Shown: in pieces, positions 36,135 to 47,705 of the stretch
Layout of the letters: each line of letters opens with the position of its first letter
Position numbering within the stretch: the stretch's first letter is position 1
Assembly: GCF_001610955.1 (NCBI RefSeq)
Contig: NZ_CP014335.1
Span: 723,001-787,000, forward strand
Reading direction: 5' to 3'
DNA length: 64,000 bases
From: Geobacillus thermoleovorans
GTDB lineage: Bacteria; Bacillota; Bacilli; Bacillales; Anoxybacillaceae
Made by a program: the position numbers and the translations under genes
Notes under the pieces: model-generated
Database searches by the model: none
Seen by the model: the letters and a program-made list of their open reading frames with translations, nothing else
Told to the model about the DNA's origin: nothing

Positions 36135-37367
36135 ATGACGATCACAAAACAAACGGGGCAAGTGACGGCGGTCGCCGATGGAACAGTGGTTACGCCGAAA
36201 GGATTTCAAGCGGCCGGGGTGAATGCCGGGCTGCGCTATTCGAAAAACGATTTAGGGGTTATTCTATGCGACGTGCCCGCTTCGGCGGCGGCGGTGTATA
36301 CGCAAAGCCATTTTCAGGCGGCGCCGCTCAAAGTGACGCAGGCGAGCCTCGCTGTAGAACAAAAATTGCAGGCGGTCATCGTCAACAGCGCGTGCGCGAA
36401 CGCCTGCACCGGTGCGCAAGGGCTCAAGGACGCTTATGAAATGCGTGAGTTGTGCGCGAAACAGTTTGGCCTGGCGCTGCACCATGTGGCCGTCGCTTCA
36501 ACGGGCGTAATCGGGGAATATTTGCCGATGGAAAAAATTCGCGCCGGCATCAAACAGCTTGTTCCAGGGGTGACGATGGCGGATGCGGAGGCGTTTCAAA
36601 CGGCGATTTTAACGACCGATACGGTGATGAAGCGCGCTTGTTACCAAACAACGATCGACGGGAAAACGGTCACCGTCGGCGGAGCGGCGAAAGGGTCGGG
36701 GATGATCCATCCGAACATGGCGACGATGCTCGCATTCATCACGACGGATGCCAATGTTTCGTCGCCGGTGCTGCACGCGGCGCTGCGGTCGATTACGGAC
36801 GTTTCGTTTAACCAAATTACGGTCGACGGCGATACGTCGACAAATGATATGGTCGTCGTGATGGCAAGCGGTCTTGCTGGAAATGATGAGTTGACGCCGG
36901 ATCATCCGGACTGGGAAAACTTTTATGAGGCGCTGCGGAAAACGTGCGAAGATTTGGCGAAGCAAATCGCCAAAGACGGCGAGGGGGCGACGAAGCTCAT
37001 TGAAGTGCGCGTGCGCGGCGCGAAAACGGATGAGGAAGCGAAAAAAATCGCCAAGCAAATCGTCGGCTCCAACTTAGTGAAAACGGCCGTTTACGGCGCG
37101 GACGCCAACTGGGGGCGGATCATCGGCGCGATCGGCTATTCGGATGCCGAAGTGAACCCGGACAACGTCGATGTCGCCATCGGGCCGATGGTGATGCTGA
37201 AAGGAAGCGAGCCGCAGCCGTTCTCGGAAGAAGAAGCGGCGGCGTATTTGCAACAAGAGACGGTCGTCATTGAGGTCGATTTGCATATAGGCGATGGTGT
37301 CGGCGTTGCGTGGGGCTGCGATTTGACATACGATTATGTGAAAATTAACGCCAGCTATCGGACGTAA
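36135..37367 (+). CDS. argJ: Bifunctional ornithine acetyltransferase/N-acetylglutamate synthase
   Basis: 410 residues. The autoproteolysis site is in MIHPNMATMLAFITTDA near 190; cleavage before that Thr yields the alpha and beta chains, with Thr as nucleophile. The oxyanion-hole region reads VASTGVIGEYLP. It recycles the acetyl group from acetylornithine to glutamate, so no argE is needed. The start at 36135 follows GGGAAGGGG. Confidence 0.96.
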   Translation: MTITKQTGQVTAVADGTVVTPKGFQAAGVNAGLRYSKNDLGVILCDVPASAAAVYTQSHFQAAPLKVTQASLAVEQKLQAVIVNSACANACTGAQGLKDAYEMRELCAKQFGLALHHVAVASTGVIGEYLPMEKIRAGIKQLVPGVTMADAEAFQTAILTTDTVMKRACYQTTIDGKTVTVGGAAKGSGMIHPNMATMLAFITTDANVSSPVLHAALRSITDVSFNQITVDGDTSTNDMVVVMASGLAGNDELTPDHPDWENFYEALRKTCEDLAKQIAKDGEGATKLIEVRVRGAKTDEEAKKIAKQIVGSNLVKTAVYGADANWGRIIGAIGYSDAEVNPDNVDVAIGPMVMLKGSEPQPFSEEEAAAYLQQETVVIEVDLHIGDGVGVAWGCDLTYDYVKINASYRT

Positions 37368-37379
37368 GGAGAGAGAACG

Positions 37380-38159
37380 ATGGGGAAAACGGTCGTCATC
37401 AAATGCGGCGGCAGCGTGCTTGATGAGCTGTCTCCCGCCTTTTTTGCCAGCGTGAACGCAATGCGAAAACAAGGGATGGAGGTCGTCATCGTCCACGGCG
37501 GCGGGCCGGAAATCGGACAGATGCTCAAAACGCTTCGCGTGCCGAGCGAGTTTGTCAACGGCTTGCGGAAGACGACGAAAGACGTGCTCGCGGTTGTGGA
37601 AATGGTGCTCTCCGGCAAAGTGAACAAACAGCTTGTCGCGATGCTCAGGCAGCACGGTTTGCCCGCGGTCGGTGTTTCCGGCGTGGACGGGGGGCTGCTT
37701 GAAGCAGAACCGATCGACTTGGCCAAACTCGGCTATGTCGGCCGTGTGAAAACCGTTCGTTCCCAGCTGTTGCGCACGCTGCTTGCGGCGGGCTACATCC
37801 CGGTCATTTCCCCGCTTGGCATCGACCAAAACGGGCAAACGTACAACATTAACGCCGACACGGCCGCCGGGGCGGTCGCAGCGGCCATCGGCGCCAGCCA
37901 GCTCGTGTTTGTGACGAACGTGCCCGGCATTTTGCGAGACGGCGCGCTCGTGGCCGAGGCGACGGCGGAAATGATTGAACGACTGATCGAAGACGGCGTC
38001 ATCACGGGCGGGATGATCCCGAAAGTGCAAGCGGCGCTCTCCGCCCTATCCGATGCGCTGCCGGAAGTGATGATCGTCAGCGGCAAAACGACGTTTTATC
38101 AGAACGGAACATGGTATGGGACAACGATTCGGAAAGAAAACGAAGTGGGGGTCTACTAA
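37380..38159 (+). CDS. argB: Acetylglutamate kinase
   Basis: 259 residues of the amino-acid kinase fold. KCGGSVLDE at residue 8 and VIVHGGGPEIG near 40 bind ATP and substrate; INADTAAGAVAAAIGA near 155 and GGMIPKVQAAL near 205 complete the site. It lacks the N-terminal helix of arginine-inhibited hexameric forms. The ribosome site GGAGAG lies 12 bases after the argJ stop. Confidence 0.96.
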   Translation: MGKTVVIKCGGSVLDELSPAFFASVNAMRKQGMEVVIVHGGGPEIGQMLKTLRVPSEFVNGLRKTTKDVLAVVEMVLSGKVNKQLVAMLRQHGLPAVGVSGVDGGLLEAEPIDLAKLGYVGRVKTVRSQLLRTLLAAGYIPVISPLGIDQNGQTYNINADTAAGAVAAAIGASQLVFVTNVPGILRDGALVAEATAEMIERLIEDGVITGGMIPKVQAALSALSDALPEVMIVSGKTTFYQNGTWYGTTIRKENEVGVY

Positions 38160-38162
38160 ATA

Positions 38163-39323
38163 ATGAGCGCGCTATTTCCGACTTACAACCGTTGGAATAT
38201 CGCCGTCCAGTCGGCCGAAGGGACGGTGGTGACCGATGTGAATGGAAAACAATATCTCGACTTTGTTTCCGGCATTGCCGTCTGCAATCTCGGCCATCGC
38301 CATCCGCATGTCCAAAAGGGCATTGAACAACAGCTGAATCAATATTGGCACGTCTCGAACTTGTTTACGATCCCGATTCAAGAAGAGGTCGCCTCCTTGC
38401 TTGTCGCCCACAGCGCCGGCGATTATGTTTTTTTCTGCAACAGCGGGGCGGAAGCGAACGAGGCGGCGCTGAAGCTGGCGCGCAAACATACCGGGAGACA
38501 CAAAGTCATTACGTTCCGCCAGTCGTTTCACGGCCGCACGTTCGCGACGATGGCGGCGACCGGGCAGGAGAAAGTGCATAGCGGTTTTGGTCCGCTGCTT
38601 CCGGAATTCATTCACTTGCCGCTGAATGATGTCGACGCGCTCAAGCAGGCGATGAGCGAAGAAGTGGCGGCAGTCATGCTTGAAGTCGTCCAAGGGGAAG
38701 GCGGCGTCCGCCCGGTTGACCCGGCGTTTTTGCAGACAGCGTCGGAGCTGTGTCAACAGTACGGGGCGCTTTTGATCATCGACGAAGTGCAAACCGGCAT
38801 CGGCCGGACCGGGAAGCCGTTTGCGTACCAGCACTTTGATGTGGAGCCGGACATCATCACCGCAGCGAAAGGGCTTGGCAGCGGCATTCCGGTTGGGGCG
38901 ATGATCGGCAAAGCGTTTTTGAAAGAATCGTTTGGACCTGGGGTGCACGGGTCGACGTTTGGCGGCAACCCGATCGCGATGGCCGCCGCCAAGGCGACGC
39001 TTGAAGTTGTGTTTGATCCGGCGTTTTTGCAAGATGTGCAGGAGAAAGGCCGCTATTTGCTTGCACGCCTCCATGACGCGCTCGCTTCGCTTGACATCGT
39101 CAAGGACGTGCGCGGGCTCGGGTTGCTGGTCGGAATGGAGTGCCAAACGGACGTCGCGCCGCTGTTGCCATTGATTCATGAAAACGGCTTGCTTGTCCTC
39201 TCGGCGGGGCCGAAGGTGATCCGCCTGCTGCCGCCGCTTGTGGTGACGAAAGCGGAAATCGATGAAGCGGTGGACATTTTAACAAACGTGTTGAACAACG
39301 CCAACGCCTCAGCCGTCTTGTAA
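38163..39323 (+). CDS. argD: Acetylornithine aminotransferase
   Basis: A 386-residue class III aminotransferase. The phosphate-binding [15 protein letters not shown] is near 95, [15 protein letters not shown] near 205, and the PLP lysine in [14 protein letters not shown] near 240. It starts 3 bases after argB and uses a G-rich ribosome site inside the end of argB. It makes acetylornithine for ArgJ. Confidence 0.95.
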   Translation: MSALFPTYNRWNIAVQSAEGTVVTDVNGKQYLDFVSGIAVCNLGHRHPHVQKGIEQQLNQYWHVSNLFTIPIQEEVASLLVAHSAGDYVFFCNSGAEANEAALKLARKHTGRHKVITFRQSFHGRTFATMAATGQEKVHSGFGPLLPEFIHLPLNDVDALKQAMSEEVAAVMLEVVQGEGGVRPVDPAFLQTASELCQQYGALLIIDEVQTGIGRTGKPFAYQHFDVEPDIITAAKGLGSGIPVGAMIGKAFLKESFGPGVHGSTFGGNPIAMAAAKATLEVVFDPAFLQDVQEKGRYLLARLHDALASLDIVKDVRGLGLLVGMECQTDVAPLLPLIHENGLLVLSAGPKVIRLLPPLVVTKAEIDEAVDILTNVLNNANASAVL

Positions 39324-39338
39324 ACGGACGGCCGACGG

Positions 39339-39375
39339 CTTAATTTTTATTCCTGTTCATGCATAAAAATTCTTG
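39339..39375 (+). promoter_or_regulatory. Tandem ARG boxes between argD and carA
   Basis: CTTAATTTTTATTCCTG (39339-39355) and CATGCATAAAAATTCTTG (39358-39375) are two adjacent copies of the AhrC/ArgR 18-bp operator type. They lie in an 88-base gap with a possible -10 (TTATAA) downstream. They mark a second arginine-controlled transcription start for carAB-argF. Confidence 0.65.
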
Positions 39376-39411
39376 AACGGTTATAAAAACTCAAACGATG
39401 AGGTGGCGCCA

Positions 39412-40476
39412 ATGAAAGCGTACTTGCATGTGGCGAGCGGAAAAACGTTCAGCGGGGAGCTCGCCGCTCCGCTTGAAGAAAAGGTGAGCGGGGAGATCGT
39501 TTTTTTCACCGGCATGACCGGGTATCAAGAAGTGTTGACCGACCCGTCGTATAAAAACCAAATCATCGTTTTTACGTACCCGCTCATCGGCAATTACGGC
39601 ATCAACGAAGATGATTTTGAAAGCAAGCGGCCGCACGTCGAAGCGGTCGTCGTCTACGAAGCGAGCCGAGAAGGGTTTCATTACGGGGCGAAATACAGCT
39701 TGGCAGAATACTTGCAGCATTGGAACATTCCGCTTCTCACGCATGTGGACACGCGCGCCCTTGTGAAAGAAATCCGCACCGCTGGAACGATGATGGCGGA
39801 ATTAAGTTTGTCGCCGATTTCAGCCGTTGGAGGCGAGGAAGCAGTATTTCCCGTGCGTGCGGTGTCAACGAAAACGATCGAAACATACGGCGAAGCCGGG
39901 CCGCATTTGGTGCTCATCGATTTCGGCTATAAAAAGTCGATTTTGCAGTCGCTCCTTGCACGCGGCTGCCGGGTGACGGTCGTGCCGCATGATACGGCGC
40001 CGGAAGCGATTGACGCGCTGAAACCGGACGGGCTTGTCCTCTCGAACGGCCCGGGCGATCCGAAACAGTTAAGCCATCAGCTTCCCGCTATCCGTCAGCT
40101 GATCGACCGGTATCCGACGCTTGCGATCTGCCTTGGCCATCAGCTTGTCGCCTTAGCGTACGGAGCGGATACGGAAAAACTCCGCTTCGGGCACCGCGGC
40201 GCCAATCAGCCGGTGTGGGACGCCGGGAAGCAAAAAGTGATGATGACATCGCAAAATCATAGTTACGTCGTCAAAGAGGAAAGCTTGGCGGGCAAGCCGT
40301 TTGACATCCGCTTCATCAACGTCAACGACGGCTCGGTCGAAGGCATCGTCCATCGCCATAAACCGATTTTGTCGGTGCAATACCATCCGGAGGCGCATCC
40401 GGGGCCGCAAGATACCGGCTATATTTTCGACGAATTTTTGCAAACCGTGTTCAAGGGAGAGAACGTGTATGCCTAA
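39412..40476 (+). CDS. carA: Carbamoyl-phosphate synthase, arginine-specific, small subunit
   Basis: 354 residues. The N-terminal CarA domain shows FFTGMTGYQEVLTDPSY. The C-terminal class I glutamine amidotransferase shows the nucleophile in LAICLGHQLVALAYGA near 245 and the His-Glu pair in VQYHPEAHPGPQ near 325. It supplies ammonia to CarB. The start at 39412 follows GAGGTGG. Its stop lies inside carB (8-base overlap). Confidence 0.96.
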   Translation: MKAYLHVASGKTFSGELAAPLEEKVSGEIVFFTGMTGYQEVLTDPSYKNQIIVFTYPLIGNYGINEDDFESKRPHVEAVVVYEASREGFHYGAKYSLAEYLQHWNIPLLTHVDTRALVKEIRTAGTMMAELSLSPISAVGGEEAVFPVRAVSTKTIETYGEAGPHLVLIDFGYKKSILQSLLARGCRVTVVPHDTAPEAIDALKPDGLVLSNGPGDPKQLSHQLPAIRQLIDRYPTLAICLGHQLVALAYGADTEKLRFGHRGANQPVWDAGKQKVMMTSQNHSYVVKEESLAGKPFDIRFINVNDGSVEGIVHRHKPILSVQYHPEAHPGPQDTGYIFDEFLQTVFKGENVYA

Positions 40477-43400
40477 AGATTCTTCGCTTCAGTCGATTCT
40501 CCTGATCGGGTCGGGGCCGATTGTCATCGGCCAGGCCGCCGAGTTTGATTATTCCGGCACACAAGCGTGCATCGCCTTAAAGGAAGAAGGATACCGCGTC
40601 ATTTTAGTGAACAACAATCCGGCGACGATCATGACCGATGAAGTTCATGCCGATGCCGTGTATTTTGAACCGCTCACCGTCGATGCGGTCGAAGCGATTA
40701 TTGCCAAAGAACGCCCGGACGGGCTGCTCGCCACGTTCGGCGGCCAGACAGGGCTCAACTTGGCGTTTCAGCTGCATGAAGCCGGCGTGCTTGAAAAGTA
40801 TGGGGTGAGACTGCTCGGAACACCGATTGAAGCGATCAAGCGCGGGGAAGACCGCGAAGCGTTCCGCACGTTAATGCATGAGCTTGGCGAACCGGTGCCG
40901 GAGAGCGAAATTGTCACAAGCGTTGAGGAAGCGGTCGCGTTTGCCGAACAAATCGGTTTTCCGATCATTATTCGTCCTGCGTATACGCTCGGCGGGACGG
41001 GCGGCGGCATTGCCGAAAACATGGAGCAGTTTCTCGCGCTCGTGGAGAAAGGGCTGGCCGAAAGCCCGATCCGCCAATGTTTGATCGAACGGAGCGTCGC
41101 CGGGTTTAAAGAAATTGAATACGAAGTGATGCGCGACCAGTCGAATACGTGCATCACGGTTTGCAATATGGAAAACGTCGATCCAGTCGGCATCCACACG
41201 GGCGATTCGATCGTCGTCGCACCGTCGCAGACGTTGACCGATGAGGAGTACCAAATGCTCCGTTCGTCGGCGGTGAAGATCATTTCCGCATTAGGGATCA
41301 TCGGCGGCTGCAACATTCAGTTCGCCCTTGACCCGAACAGCAAACAATATTACTTAATCGAAGTCAACCCGCGCGTCAGCCGCTCGTCAGCGCTCGCCTC
41401 GAAAGCGACCGGCTACCCAATCGCCCGCATTGCGGCGAAGCTGGCGGTCGGCTATACGCTCGCGGAACTCGTCAATCCGGTGACGAAAACGACGTACGCC
41501 AGCTTCGAGCCGGCCTTGGACTACGTCGTCGTCAAGTTTCCGCGCTTGCCGTTTGACAAGTTCCCGCACGCGGACCGGAAGCTCGGTACGCAAATGAAAG
41601 CGACCGGGGAAGTGATGGCGATCGATCGCAATATGGAGCGGGCATTCCAAAAAGCGGTACAGTCGCTCGAAGGAAAAAACAACGGACTGTTTTTGCCGGA
41701 GCTTTCGACGAAAACGAATGACGAGCTGAAACAGCTGCTTGTCGACAAAGACGACCGCCGCTTTTTCGCCATTTTGGAACTGCTCCGCCGCGGGGTGGCG
41801 GTCGAAGCCATTCACGAATGGACGAAAATCGACCGCTTTTTCCTTGCTTCGTTCGAACGGCTCGTGGCGCTCGAAAAACAGGCGGCAGCCACCACGATCG
41901 ATACGATCGATGAGCCGACGTTGCGCTTCTTGAAAGAAAAAGGGGCAAGCGACGCCTTTTTGGCCGAAACGTGGGGCGTGACGGAGCTTGATGTGCGCAA
42001 CAAGCGGAAGGAACTTGGCATCGTGCCGTCATACAAAATGGTCGACACGTGCGCGGCCGAATTTCATTCGGAAACGGATTATTACTACTCGACCTATTTC
42101 GGCGAAGACGAGCGGAAGAAAGCGAGCGGCAAGGAGAAAGTGCTGATCATTGGAGCTGGACCCATTCGCATCGGCCAAGGCATTGAGTTTGACTACAGCT
42201 CCGTTCATAGCGTGTTCGCCTTGCAAAAAGAAGGCTATGAAACGGTGATGATCAACAACAATCCGGAAACCGTCAGCACGGACTTTGCCGTCGCCGACCG
42301 CCTTTACTTTGAGCCACTTACCTTAGAGAGCGTCTTGGATGTCATTGAAGCGGAACAAATCAAGCATGTCATCGTTCAGTTTGGCGGACAGACGGCAATC
42401 AATTTGGTCAAAGGACTCGAAGAAGCAGGTGTGCCGCTGTTGGGCGTCACGTACGATATGATTGACCAGCTTGAGGATCGCGATCGTTTTTACCAGTTGC
42501 TTGAGGAGCTTGACATCCCGCACGTACCGGGCTTGATGGCGAACAACGCAGAGGAGCTCGCCGCCAAAGCGGCCGAGATCGGCTGCCCGGTGCTGCTTCG
42601 CCCGTCGTATGTCATCGGCGGCCGCGGCATGTTTATCGTCCATAGCGAGGCGCAGCTCGCCGCTTTGATTGAGCAAGGCGAATTGACATATCCGATTTTG
42701 ATCGATGCGTATTTGGACGGGAAAGAGGCGGAGGCCGACATCGCCACGGATGGGACGGACATTTTACTGCCGACGATTATCGAACATGTCGAAAAAGCCG
42801 GCGTCCACTCCGGCGACAGCTATGCTTGGCTGCCGGCGCAGACGCTCACAGACGAAGAAAAAGCGAAAATCATCGACTATGCGGGCCGGATTGCGAAAAA
42901 ACTTGGCTTTAAAGGAATCATGAACATTCAATACGTCATTGCGGACGGCAATGTATACGTCCTTGAAGTGAACCCGCGCGCGAGCCGGACGGTGCCGATC
43001 GTCAGCAAAACGACCGGCGTGCCATTGGCGCAAATTGCGACAAAGTTATTGCTTGGGAAATCACTCGTCGACATCGTTGACGAAAAAGCTCGCGGATTGG
43101 AGGTCATGCCGTACGCCGTGTTAAAGTATCCGGTCTTTTCGACCCATAAGCTGCCGGGGGTTGACCCGATGGTTGGACCGGAGATGAAATCGACCGGTGA
43201 AGGCATCAGCATCGCCGCGACGAAGGAAGAAGCGGCGTACAAAGCGTTTTACGCGTACTTGCGAAAGAAAGCAAACGCCAATGAAATGTATGTGATTGGC
43301 GGCATCGATGAGACGCTGGCCGCGGAAATCGAAGCGAAACAGCTTGTGATCGTGTCAGATGTCCCGTTTGCCGATTGGGTGAAGCGCGACACGGCGCTCG

Positions 43401-43597
43401 CGGTGATCAACTTGGGCAAAGAGGAAGACGAGGCAAACAAACGAATGACTGCGTTGTCCCGACAATTGCTCGTCTTCACGGAACGTGAGACATTGAAGCT
43501 CTTCTTGCAGGCGCTCGATGTGGATCATCTTGATGTGCAGCCGATCCACGGCTGGTTGGAAAAGAAAAAACAGGCAGAACAGGCGGTGATCGCATGA
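40469..43597 (+). CDS. carB: Carbamoyl-phosphate synthase, arginine-specific, large subunit
   Basis: 1,042 residues, two ATP-grasp halves. The first begins [18 protein letters not shown] and the second [18 protein letters not shown] near 550. Each half has its own ATP-grasp core, and a short regulatory C-terminus follows. The length is shorter than pyrimidine-type enzymes (about 1,070), as in other arginine-specific bacillary copies. The start at 40469 overlaps carA with GGGAGAG upstream; the 168-base longer reading lies within carA. It overlaps argF by 4 bases. Confidence 0.96.
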   Translation: MPKDSSLQSILLIGSGPIVIGQAAEFDYSGTQACIALKEEGYRVILVNNNPATIMTDEVHADAVYFEPLTVDAVEAIIAKERPDGLLATFGGQTGLNLAFQLHEAGVLEKYGVRLLGTPIEAIKRGEDREAFRTLMHELGEPVPESEIVTSVEEAVAFAEQIGFPIIIRPAYTLGGTGGGIAENMEQFLALVEKGLAESPIRQCLIERSVAGFKEIEYEVMRDQSNTCITVCNMENVDPVGIHTGDSIVVAPSQTLTDEEYQMLRSSAVKIISALGIIGGCNIQFALDPNSKQYYLIEVNPRVSRSSALASKATGYPIARIAAKLAVGYTLAELVNPVTKTTYASFEPALDYVVVKFPRLPFDKFPHADRKLGTQMKATGEVMAIDRNMERAFQKAVQSLEGKNNGLFLPELSTKTNDELKQLLVDKDDRRFFAILELLRRGVAVEAIHEWTKIDRFFLASFERLVALEKQAAATTIDTIDEPTLRFLKEKGASDAFLAETWGVTELDVRNKRKELGIVPSYKMVDTCAAEFHSETDYYYSTYFGEDERKKASGKEKVLIIGAGPIRIGQGIEFDYSSVHSVFALQKEGYETVMINNNPETVSTDFAVADRLYFEPLTLESVLDVIEAEQIKHVIVQFGGQTAINLVKGLEEAGVPLLGVTYDMIDQLEDRDRFYQLLEELDIPHVPGLMANNAEELAAKAAEIGCPVLLRPSYVIGGRGMFIVHSEAQLAALIEQGELTYPILIDAYLDGKEAEADIATDGTDILLPTIIEHVEKAGVHSGDSYAWLPAQTLTDEEKAKIIDYAGRIAKKLGFKGIMNIQYVIADGNVYVLEVNPRASRTVPIVSKTTGVPLAQIATKLLLGKSLVDIVDEKARGLEVMPYAVLKYPVFSTHKLPGVDPMVGPEMKSTGEGISIAATKEEAAYKAFYAYLRKKANANEMYVIGGIDETLAAEIEAKQLVIVSDVPFADWVKRDTALAVINLGKEEDEANKRMTALSRQLLVFTERETLKLFLQALDVDHLDVQPIHGWLEKKKQAEQAVIA

Positions 43598-44532
43598 ATG
43601 CAGTGATGTCATTAAAAGGGAGAGATTTTTTAACGCTGCTCGATTTTTCAACAGACGAAATTATGGACTTGTTGGCGCTAGCAGCCGATTTAAAAGCGAA
43701 ACAAAAAGCCGGCGTGCCGTATGCGCCGCTTTCCGGCAAAACAATGGCGATGATTTTTGAAAAGCCCTCAACGCGCACGCGCGTGTCGTTTGAAGTCGGC
43801 ATGATCCAGCTTGGCGGCCAGGCGATGTATTTAAACGGCAACGATTTGCAGCTTGGCCGCGGTGAAACGATTGCGGATACGGCGCGCGTCTTGTCGCAAT
43901 ACGTCGATGTCATGATGATTCGGACGTTTGCCCATCAAAAAGTCGAGGAATTGGCCGAGTATGCGTCCGTTCCGGTCATCAACGGCTTGACGGACGATGA
44001 TCATCCGTGCCAGGCGCTGGCGGATTTGCTGACGATTTACGAAGCGAAGAAAACGTTCCAAGGCGTCAAACTCGCCTATGTCGGCGACGGCAACAACGTC
44101 GCCAACGCCTTGCTTGCGGCCGCAGCCAAAGTGGGAATGGATATTTTCATTGCCTGTCCGCCAGGCTATGAGCCGAAGGAGGAATACGTCGAGGCAGCGC
44201 GCCAGATCGGCGAGAAAACCGGAGCAACAGTTGTTGTGACGCACGACCCGCTTGAGGCAGTGGCCGGAGCGGATGCGATTTATACGGACGTATGGACGAG
44301 CATGGGCCAAGAAAGCGAAAGCGCCGAGCGGCTTCAAGTGTTCCAGCCGTACCAAGTGAATGAAGAGCTCGCCAAAGCGGCCAAACCCGATTACCTCTTT
44401 TTGCATTGCCTGCCGGCCCATCGCGGCGAAGAAGTGACGGCCGGCGTCATGGACGGCCCGAACTCGGTCGTATTTGAGCAGGCCGGCAACCGGCTTCATG
44501 CCCAAAAAGCGATTTTAGTGTCGATCCTATAG
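43594..44532 (+). CDS. argF: Ornithine carbamoyltransferase
   Basis: 312 residues. Carbamoyl phosphate is bound by [13 protein letters not shown] near 50; [11 protein letters not shown] near 135 and [13 protein letters not shown] near 270 complete the active site. It makes citrulline. The ATG at 43594 overlaps the carB stop; an internal ATG at 43606 (MSLKGRDF) is a possible alternative. It is the last gene of the operon before a terminator. Confidence 0.96.
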   Translation: MNAVMSLKGRDFLTLLDFSTDEIMDLLALAADLKAKQKAGVPYAPLSGKTMAMIFEKPSTRTRVSFEVGMIQLGGQAMYLNGNDLQLGRGETIADTARVLSQYVDVMMIRTFAHQKVEELAEYASVPVINGLTDDDHPCQALADLLTIYEAKKTFQGVKLAYVGDGNNVANALLAAAAKVGMDIFIACPPGYEPKEEYVEAARQIGEKTGATVVVTHDPLEAVAGADAIYTDVWTSMGQESESAERLQVFQPYQVNEELAKAAKPDYLFLHCLPAHRGEEVTAGVMDGPNSVVFEQAGNRLHAQKAILVSIL

Positions 44533-44533
44533 G

Positions 44534-44567
44534 AAAAAGGAATTCCCGTTTCGGGAGTTCCTTTTTC
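44534..44567 (+). terminator. Terminator of the arginine operon
   Basis: AAAAAGGAA and TCCCG pair with CGGGA and TTCCTTTTT. Confidence 0.9.
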
Positions 44568-44722
44568 GTTCTTTGCAAGGAAAAGGATTTTCATGAGAAA
44601 AAACGTTTTTATTGTGAAGGCTTGACGCTCCGTGTGCGGCGGCCCCATCATTTCCCTTCTTATGAACAGCGGCGAAACCGGGAATGCTAACAAATGCAAT
44701 CGAAGCAAGGGGGATGAAACAA

Positions 44723-44902
44723 ATGGGCCAACCGCGCCATTTCAAACCAGGGGATAAAGCGCCGAACAACGGCGTGTACATTGAAATCGGCGAAACGGGC
44801 GACAATGTAAAACACCCGAAAAAGCTGAAACTGAAAGCCGGCGATACGTTCCCGGAAACGTCGAACCATAATCGGCATTGGACGTATTTGCGCAAACCGT
44901 GA
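44723..44902 (+). CDS. yjzC: YjzC-family small protein
   Basis: 59 residues, hydrophilic: [20 protein letters not shown] then [17 protein letters not shown]. It matches the YjzC type found at the same place (after argF) in B. subtilis. Function unknown. The ATG at 44723 is preferred to 44714 because AAGGGGG lies 10 bases upstream and would touch the earlier ATG. Monocistronic, with its own terminator. Confidence 0.85.
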   Translation: MGQPRHFKPGDKAPNNGVYIEIGETGDNVKHPKKLKLKAGDTFPETSNHNRHWTYLRKP

Positions 44903-44910
44903 AGCACAAC

Positions 44911-44941
44911 AAAAGCCATTCCAAGTATGGAGTGGCTTTTG
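44911..44941 (+). terminator. Terminator of yjzC
   Basis: AAAAGCCATTCC pairs with GGAGTGGCTTTT. Confidence 0.88.
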
Positions 44942-44943
44942 AT

Positions 44944-44996
44944 TTGCCGTGTGCTTCGCGATCCGCTATAATGATTTATGGTCAAAGAAGGTCAAA
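44944..44996 (+). promoter_or_regulatory. clpB promoter with CtsR operator
   Basis: -35 TTGCCG (44944-44949), 17-base spacer, -10 TATAAT (44967-44972). A perfect CtsR direct repeat GGTCAAA-GAA-GGTCAAA lies at 44980-44996, over the predicted start. clpB should therefore be released by CtsR on heat stress. Confidence 0.92.
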
Positions 44997-45009
44997 TGGA
45001 GGGAACGGC

Positions 45010-47595
45010 ATGGACGCAAGCCGTTTGACGGAAAAACTGCAAGAGGCGCTGATGGCGGCGCAGTCGCTCGCCAAAGAACGACATCATCAACAGCTTGATG
45101 TCGAGCATCTCCTGATTGCGCTGCTCGAACAAGAAGGCGGCCTGGCGCCGCGGCTCGTGGAGCTTTCCGGCGCCGACAAGGAAAAGGCCGCTGACTGGCT
45201 TCGCAGCCAGCTTCGCCAAAAGCCTGAAGTGCATGGGGCGGACGGGCAGCTGTATGTTGCGCCCGCCTTAGCGCGGCTGCTTGAGGAGGCGGAAAACGAA
45301 GCGAAGCGAATGCAAGACGAGTACATATCGGTCGAACATGTGCTGCTCGCGTTGCCTCATGGCGCCGAGCCGGTCGCTCGGCAGCTGGCGTCGTTTGGAC
45401 TGACGAAGGAAGCACTATTAGCGGCAGTGAGAAACGTAAGGGGGAATCAACGCGTGACGAGTCCACATCCGGAAGCAACCTATGAAGCGTTGGCAAAATA
45501 CGGGCGCGACCTTGTCGCGGAAGCGAAAGCGGGAAAAATCGACCCGGTCATCGGCCGCGACAGTGAAATTCGCCGCATCATCCGCATTTTGTCGCGGAAG
45601 ACGAAAAACAACCCGGTGTTGATCGGCGAGCCGGGCGTCGGGAAGACCGCTATTGTCGAAGGGCTCGCTCAACGCATCGTGCGCAAAGATGTCCCGGAAG
45701 GGCTGAAAGACAAAACGATTTTCGCTCTTGATATGAGCGCGCTCGTCGCCGGAGCAAAGTTTCGCGGTGAATTTGAAGAACGGCTGAAAGCGGTGTTAAA
45801 CGAAATCAAAAAAAGCGACGGCCGCATCATATTGTTCATTGACGAGCTGCATACGATCGTCGGCGCCGGCAGAGCGGAAGGGGCGATTGACGCCGGCAAT
45901 ATGCTCAAGCCGATGCTTGCCCGCGGCGAGTTGCGCTGCATCGGGGCGACGACGCTTGATGAGTACCGGCAATACATCGAAAAAGACCCGGCGCTCGAGC
46001 GCCGCTTCCAACAAGTGCTTGTCCAAGAGCCGAGTGTCGAGGACACGATTTCGATTTTGCGCGGATTGAAAGAACGGTATGAAGTGCACCATGGAGTGAA
46101 AATCCACGATCGCGCGCTCGTCGCGGCCGCCGTTTTGTCCGACCGTTACATCTCTGACCGCTTTTTGCCTGACAAAGCGATCGATTTGGTCGATGAAGCG
46201 TGCGCGACGATCCGGACGGAAATGGAATCGATGCCGTCGGAGCTGGACGAAGTGATGCGCCGCGTCATGCAGCTTGAAATTGAAGAGGCGGCCTTAAGCA
46301 AAGAAACGGATGAAGCGAGCCGCGAGCGGCTTGCGGCATTGCAAAAAGAACTTGCCGATTTGCGTGAAAAGGCGAACGCCATGAAAGCGCAATGGCAAAA
46401 AGAAAAAGAGGCGCTTGACCGCGTCCGCCGTTTGCGCGAGGCGCTCGAGCGGGCAAAACGCGAACTGGAAGAGGCGGAAAACGAGTATGATTTAAACAAG
46501 GCGGCGGAGCTTCGCCATGGCCGCATTCCGCAGTTGGAAAAGCAACTCAAACAGCTCGAGCAAGAAATCAGTGAGCAAAGTGAAGGGAAATTGCTGCGCG
46601 AGGAAGTGACGGAAGAAGAGATTGCCGAAATCGTGTCACGCTGGACTGGCATTCCGCTCACCCGCCTCGTCGAGGGAGAGAGGGAAAAGCTGCTTCGCCT
46701 TCATGAATTGCTGCATAGACGGGTCATCGGTCAAGACGAAGCGGTCGAGCTTGTCGCTGACGCCGTCTTGCGGGCGCGGGCCGGCATGAAAGACCCGAAC
46801 CGCCCGATCGGATCGTTTTTGTTCCTCGGACCGACCGGCGTCGGCAAAACGGAACTGGCCAAAGCGCTCGCCGAGGCGCTGTTTGACAGTGAGGAGCAGC
46901 TCATCCGTCTTGACATGTCCGAGTATATGGAAAAACACGCCGTCTCCCGCTTGATCGGAGCGCCGCCCGGCTATGTCGGCTATGAGGAAGGCGGCCAGCT
47001 GACCGAGGCAGTGCGGCGCAAGCCGTATTCCGTTCTGTTGTTCGATGAAATCGAAAAAGCTCATCCGGAAGTGTTCAACATCCTGCTGCAGCTGCTGGAT
47101 GACGGACGGCTCACCGATTCGCAAGGGCGGACGGTCGACTTTAAAAACACGGTCGTCATTATGACATCGAACATCGGATCGCCGCTGTTGTTAGAAAACA
47201 AACATGGCGACATCGATGAAGAAACGCGCAAACAAGTGTTTGACCAACTGCGCGCCCATTTCCGCCCAGAATTTTTAAACCGGATCGACGATATCGTCTT
47301 ATTTAAGCCATTGTCGATGAATGAAGTGAAAGGCATCGTCGAAAAGTTCGCCCGCGAGCTGTCGGCCCGTTTGGCCGATCGGCATATCGAACTCGTGCTG
47401 ACCGAAGCGGCGAAGCAATACATTGCCGAAGCGGGCTTCGACCCAGTATACGGCGCCCGCCCGCTCAAACGGTTTATGCAAAAGCAAATCGAAACGCCGC
47501 TTGCGAAAGAGCTGATCGCTGGGCGGGTGAAAGATTACAGCACCGTCACGGTCGATGTTGACAACGGGCAGATCGCCATTCGTCCGTCGGCGTAA
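45010..47595 (+). CDS. clpB: ATP-dependent disaggregase ClpB
   Basis: 861 residues. The N domain is residues 1-145. AAA-1 has Walker A GEPGVGKT near 205. A coiled-coil middle domain spans 395-515, the feature that separates ClpB from ClpC. AAA-2 has GPTGVGKTE near 610 and the C-terminal domain follows. It works with DnaK to resolubilise aggregates. The start at 45010 follows ATGGAGGGA. B. subtilis lacks clpB, so this is a difference from the otherwise shared gene order. Confidence 0.96.
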   Translation: MDASRLTEKLQEALMAAQSLAKERHHQQLDVEHLLIALLEQEGGLAPRLVELSGADKEKAADWLRSQLRQKPEVHGADGQLYVAPALARLLEEAENEAKRMQDEYISVEHVLLALPHGAEPVARQLASFGLTKEALLAAVRNVRGNQRVTSPHPEATYEALAKYGRDLVAEAKAGKIDPVIGRDSEIRRIIRILSRKTKNNPVLIGEPGVGKTAIVEGLAQRIVRKDVPEGLKDKTIFALDMSALVAGAKFRGEFEERLKAVLNEIKKSDGRIILFIDELHTIVGAGRAEGAIDAGNMLKPMLARGELRCIGATTLDEYRQYIEKDPALERRFQQVLVQEPSVEDTISILRGLKERYEVHHGVKIHDRALVAAAVLSDRYISDRFLPDKAIDLVDEACATIRTEMESMPSELDEVMRRVMQLEIEEAALSKETDEASRERLAALQKELADLREKANAMKAQWQKEKEALDRVRRLREALERAKRELEEAENEYDLNKAAELRHGRIPQLEKQLKQLEQEISEQSEGKLLREEVTEEEIAEIVSRWTGIPLTRLVEGEREKLLRLHELLHRRVIGQDEAVELVADAVLRARAGMKDPNRPIGSFLFLGPTGVGKTELAKALAEALFDSEEQLIRLDMSEYMEKHAVSRLIGAPPGYVGYEEGGQLTEAVRRKPYSVLLFDEIEKAHPEVFNILLQLLDDGRLTDSQGRTVDFKNTVVIMTSNIGSPLLLENKHGDIDEETRKQVFDQLRAHFRPEFLNRIDDIVLFKPLSMNEVKGIVEKFARELSARLADRHIELVLTEAAKQYIAEAGFDPVYGARPLKRFMQKQIETPLAKELIAGRVKDYSTVTVDVDNGQIAIRPSA

Positions 47596-47705
47596 ACGAG
47601 CTGAAGGGGGCGCCGACGACGCGGAGAGACGTGCTTCTTGTCTGCCGGGGTTGGTCGCATTGTTTGAGCATGGGCGGAAAACACAAGCCCAGATCAATAT
47701 GGATG

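Noticed and set aside
37074..39179. Minus-strand frames opposite argB and argD
   Set aside because: Complementary-frame artefacts of GC-rich coding sequence.
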